Source: Bradyrhizobium sp. (lineage in GTDB: Bacteria; Pseudomonadota; Alphaproteobacteria; Rhizobiales; Xanthobacteraceae). Taken from it: a stretch of DNA of 42,038 nt. Shown one piece after another: positions 39,927-42,038 of this stretch. The DNA lies in NCBI GenBank assembly GCA_028290305.1, contig JAQGKC010000010.1:1-42038 (forward strand), read 5' to 3'. The notes beneath the pieces were generated by a model. The model was not told where the DNA came from, did no database searches, and was given only the letters and a program-made list of their open reading frames with translations. A program made the position numbers and the translations under genes. Position 1 is the first letter of the stretch; each line of letters opens with the position of its first letter.

Positions 39927-41203
39927 TCATTGCATTTCTCGCGATATGACAGGCAAAAGCAGTCGCGATGACGATCTGATTACGTTCAGGCTGCTTGTGC
40001 CAACGCTGGCGTGATGGAAAGTCAGCATTGCCGGCGTATTGGAATCTTGATCGTCGCTCGTGATGAACAGTCGCACGCGGTGGCCGAGCTTGAACCGCCG
40101 GGCGTTGGCCACCAGCGGGATTCGGTAGTGCACAGGCTCGCCGATCGGCACCGCCTGAAAGTTCCGGCACGGGAGGTGTGGGGCCCCGGGACGGCTGGCC
40201 GTTTCGTCGACCTCACGCAGGCCCGCCCTGAGGTAGCCCGCCGTGATGTCAGTGACGGCTCCCGTGGCGTCAACGTCCTGAAGGAAAGCGATCCACGCTG
40301 TGTCGGCCGCTGTGCTGACGGCTTCGAGCTGCACTTCGATGTCGCCAACGACGTCGAGATCGTGTGTCAGGGGGTCGCTATCCCACGCCAGGCTCGAAGG
40401 TGGATCGGTCTCGCTCGGCTGCGCGCGATTTAGCCCGGCGCCCAACACCATCAATGTCCGCGAACCGCGCTCACCTTCTTCGTTGCCCAGCGTGCCGTCT
40501 GCTCGAAGCGCCAGCGACTGGTGGGTCACGCCGGGCAATGGCCATGTATCGGCTGCGCGCCAGTCTTCCGCACCCGGGAGGATATAGCGGAAACGCGGGC
40601 CCTCCAGGATTCCCGTGTCTTGCCCCTTCAGCCAGTGGTCGAACCACGCCAGCGCTTCGACATGCAGGCTTTCCCACGGCCACGCCAGACCGTGCTCGCC
40701 CAACATGGCGACCCGGACGTGCTTGCCGTTCGTGAGTTTCTCGAAAGCCGGGAAGGTAGACGACAAATGCAGCGGCACGTTCTGCCAGTCGCAGCCGAGA
40801 TAGACCGGCACTTCCACCTTGTTCAGCAGCGGCAGGATATTGCGATCGTCCCACCACGCGTCTCGCAGCGGATGTTCCACGACGATAGAGCGCCAGAGAT
40901 CATCCCAGGGATGCGGGTCGTGGTGAAGCTTGAGCAGAATTTTGATCCCCGCCATCGCCGCCTCGCCGTTAAACGTGGCGAACCTTTTGTGGATGGCCGG
41001 TGTCCGCAGAACGCTGCGGACGGCGTCGTTGGACGAAAAACGTCGGCGAGGAGATGTATGCCGTCACGCATTGGCACAGTCACGTCGTCGTCGCGGCTCA
41101 TCTCGTATTGAGGTTTTGACAGGTTGCGGTAGTCGCGGCCCGACGTTTGAGGCCCGTTCAACTGTCGCTGGCCAGGTTCGGTGCCGGAAACAGATTTAGC
41201 CAT
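39927..41203 (-). pseudogene. CocE/NonD-family hydrolase pseudogene, catalytic core deleted
   Basis: The minus strand begins at 41203 with a good ribosome-binding site (GGAGG) and reads a normal CocE start, including VTVPMRDGIHLLADVFRPTT. The frame then shifts: after a junction near 41040 the homology continues in another frame with NDAVRSVLRTPAIHKRFATF, AGIKILLKLHHDPHPWDD, PVYLGCDWQNVPLHL and the C-terminal lid/jelly-roll domain to 39927. Family members are usually about 550-670 residues. Here the segment with the nucleophile motif (G-x-S-Y-x-G) is missing, so about 150 residues have been lost together with the frame. No active enzyme can be made. The C-terminal part alone could be read from an internal ATG at 40955. 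Confidence 0.85.
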
Positions 41204-41585
41204 TTGCGATCCTCCGGCCGGTATGTGTGTCTAAAATGACAACGTTTATGCCCGTAGTTGATCGCTGGCTCCGCCGGCCGCGCGATGAATTCGCATCGTC
41301 GCATCGCCGCCCCCAGTTCCCGAGGAAACTAGCACGATTGAGCGTCGTTGTTTGGATAGGACAATCGCCCGCCTAGCACGTATTTGAGATTAGAAACACG
41401 TAGCGCGGGATTCAGTAGCCGCCGCCATATATGCGTCGACGTCTGAAGCGGTGTTGAACTAGGAAGCCGCCGCGATCGTGCGCTGAGGGCCTCCTCACTG
41501 AAACAAAAATTGATGGGGTAACTAAAAAAAGGCGGGGATATTTCCCACAATTGGCTTGATTTCTCGCTTTCTCTTCCTTGGGCAG
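41204..41585. other. Gene-free stretch, AT-rich at its right end
   Basis: No convincing gene on either strand; minus-strand frames here are antisense shadows of the gene at 41638 or have unnatural composition. The right third (about 41500-41580) is clearly more AT-rich than the surroundings, with A-runs. It probably carries the promoter of the small gene at 41638. Confidence 0.5.
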
Positions 41586-41653
41586 TTTGATGGGTAAGAA
41601 GAGGTGAATGATCAAGAATTTTGATGGGTAAGAAGAGATGACCGATCAACAAT
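41586..41653 (+). repeat. 34-bp tandem duplication spanning a translation start
   Basis: Copy 1 (41586-41619) and copy 2 (41620-41653) share TTTGATGGGTAAGAAGAG and then diverge at four positions. Copy 2 contains the ATG of the gene at 41638; copy 1 has GTG at the equivalent place, which would give a six-codon frame (GTG AAT GAT CAA GAA TTT, then TGA). Confidence 0.88.
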
Positions 41654-41826
41654 TGGCTCTTCAGGCAATTAACGAAGCGCAACTCATACTGGAAGAATAC
41701 CTTCGGCCCCGGCCGCATAACAATGAGCGTATCCTCGACAAGTTGGTGGAAGTTCTCGAACGCCCCGATTTGGTAGTTGCTGTAAGCCGCTTGCAGCAAC
41801 AAAGCAGTCTCTCAGTGCGCAAATGA
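41638..41826 (+). CDS. 62-residue helical protein
   Basis: MTDQQLALQAINEAQLILEE followed by YLRPRPHNNERILDKLVEVL and ERPDLVVAVSRLQQ: a compact helical protein without membrane segment. AAGAAGAG just upstream of the ATG serves as the ribosome-binding site, and a duplicate of this region lies directly upstream. It overlaps the next gene (ATGA at 41823-41826), so translation is coupled. Resembles a small protein conserved in Bradyrhizobium (from memory); function unknown. Confidence 0.72.
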   Translation: MTDQQLALQAINEAQLILEEYLRPRPHNNERILDKLVEVLERPDLVVAVSRLQQQSSLSVRK

Positions 41827-42038
41827 GGAAAATTCCATCAATCGCTATGGCCGCTTGGATTGCTACGCTCTTGTCAGTTGGGATACCGAATGCGCAGGCC
41901 AAACAACAATACAGCGCCGCGGCGCCGTCAAATCCGCACGGGCGTTGGTGGTCCTATCGTCTGATCGATGGACGAAAGTGTTGGTACGAAGGCAAGCCCA
42001 TGCTTTCGAAATCGTTGTTGGAATGGCCCAAGGAGGCA
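41823..42038 (+). CDS. Small secreted protein, 3' end beyond window
   Basis: ATG at 41823 overlaps the previous stop. The frame reads a signal peptide (MRKIPSIAMAAWIATLLSVG, cut near AQA) and a mature part containing GRWWSYRLIDGRKCWYEGKP, then SKSLLEWPKEA, and runs off the window at 72 codons. The WSYRLIDGRKCWYEGK block is, as I recall, a conserved motif in small Bradyrhizobium exported proteins. Co-translated with the 62-residue protein. Confidence 0.75.
   Translation, partial: MRKIPSIAMAAWIATLLSVGIPNAQAKQQYSAAAPSNPHGRWWSYRLIDGRKCWYEGKPMLSKSLLEWPKEA

Noticed and set aside
41329..41802. Minus-strand frame of 157 codons
   Set aside because: It overlaps the plus-strand gene at 41638, which has better composition, a ribosome site and translational coupling to the next gene.

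Overview
The window (about 42 kb, GC-rich, densely coding on both strands) looks like chromosomal DNA of a Bradyrhizobium-type alphaproteobacterium (Nitrobacteraceae). This is inferred from its content: a Bug/TctC receptor, a phasin, two DUF3551-type secreted proteins, many small secreted Ala/Gly/His-rich proteins, and intergenic hairpins of the kind common in that group. I see no rRNA, tRNA, CRISPR array, transposase, phage gene or replication origin.

Layout. 1-50: first codons of a minus-strand gene cut by the window edge. 602-2742: overlapping TauD-like dioxygenase and ACS-type MFS transporter. 2796-4854: response regulator and sensor kinase, followed by a Gly/His-rich secreted protein with an internal minisatellite and a periplasmic glycerophosphodiesterase. 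7101-9025: operon of a DUF347-type (COG4705) membrane protein and a YVTN beta-propeller. 9266-11155: outer-membrane channel-like protein and a Bug receptor. 11397-14769: small basic protein, phasin, tiny membrane protein, membrane-anchored TAXI-type binding protein, and small secreted or hypothetical proteins. 15050-16783: SulP anion transporter with STAS domain. 16965-21115: a run of small genes, including a 59-codon gene, a GreA/GreB-type factor and two tandem paralogous secreted proteins.

21174-24648: a divergent pair of homologous proteins that each join TPR repeats to a C-terminal ATP-grasp-like domain. This is the best candidate here for an undescribed enzyme system. 25180-30756: slipin, Fic protein with repeated upstream motifs, PadR regulator next to an MFS exporter, CaiB/BaiF CoA-transferase. 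30985-34002: M81 (MlrC-type) peptidase and a second membrane-anchored TAXI-type protein. 34492-36228: small secreted proteins, including a tandem DUF3551 duplication that carried its upstream region and probably its terminator. 36253-39899: an unrecognised exported protein and a BamA-like Omp85 protein outside the usual bamA neighbourhood. 39927-41203: a CocE/NonD hydrolase pseudogene that has lost its catalytic core. 41586-42038: a duplicated translation-start region, a 62-residue protein and the start of a small secreted protein.

Few genes form long operons. The clear transcriptional units are 602-2742, 4854-2796, 9025-7101, 12258-13939, 18174-18675 and 41638-42038. The general picture is nutrient uptake (MFS, Bug, TAXI, SulP), envelope maintenance (BamA-like, slipin, small periplasmic proteins) and stress regulation. 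Functional names rest on motif reading only; no database search was run.
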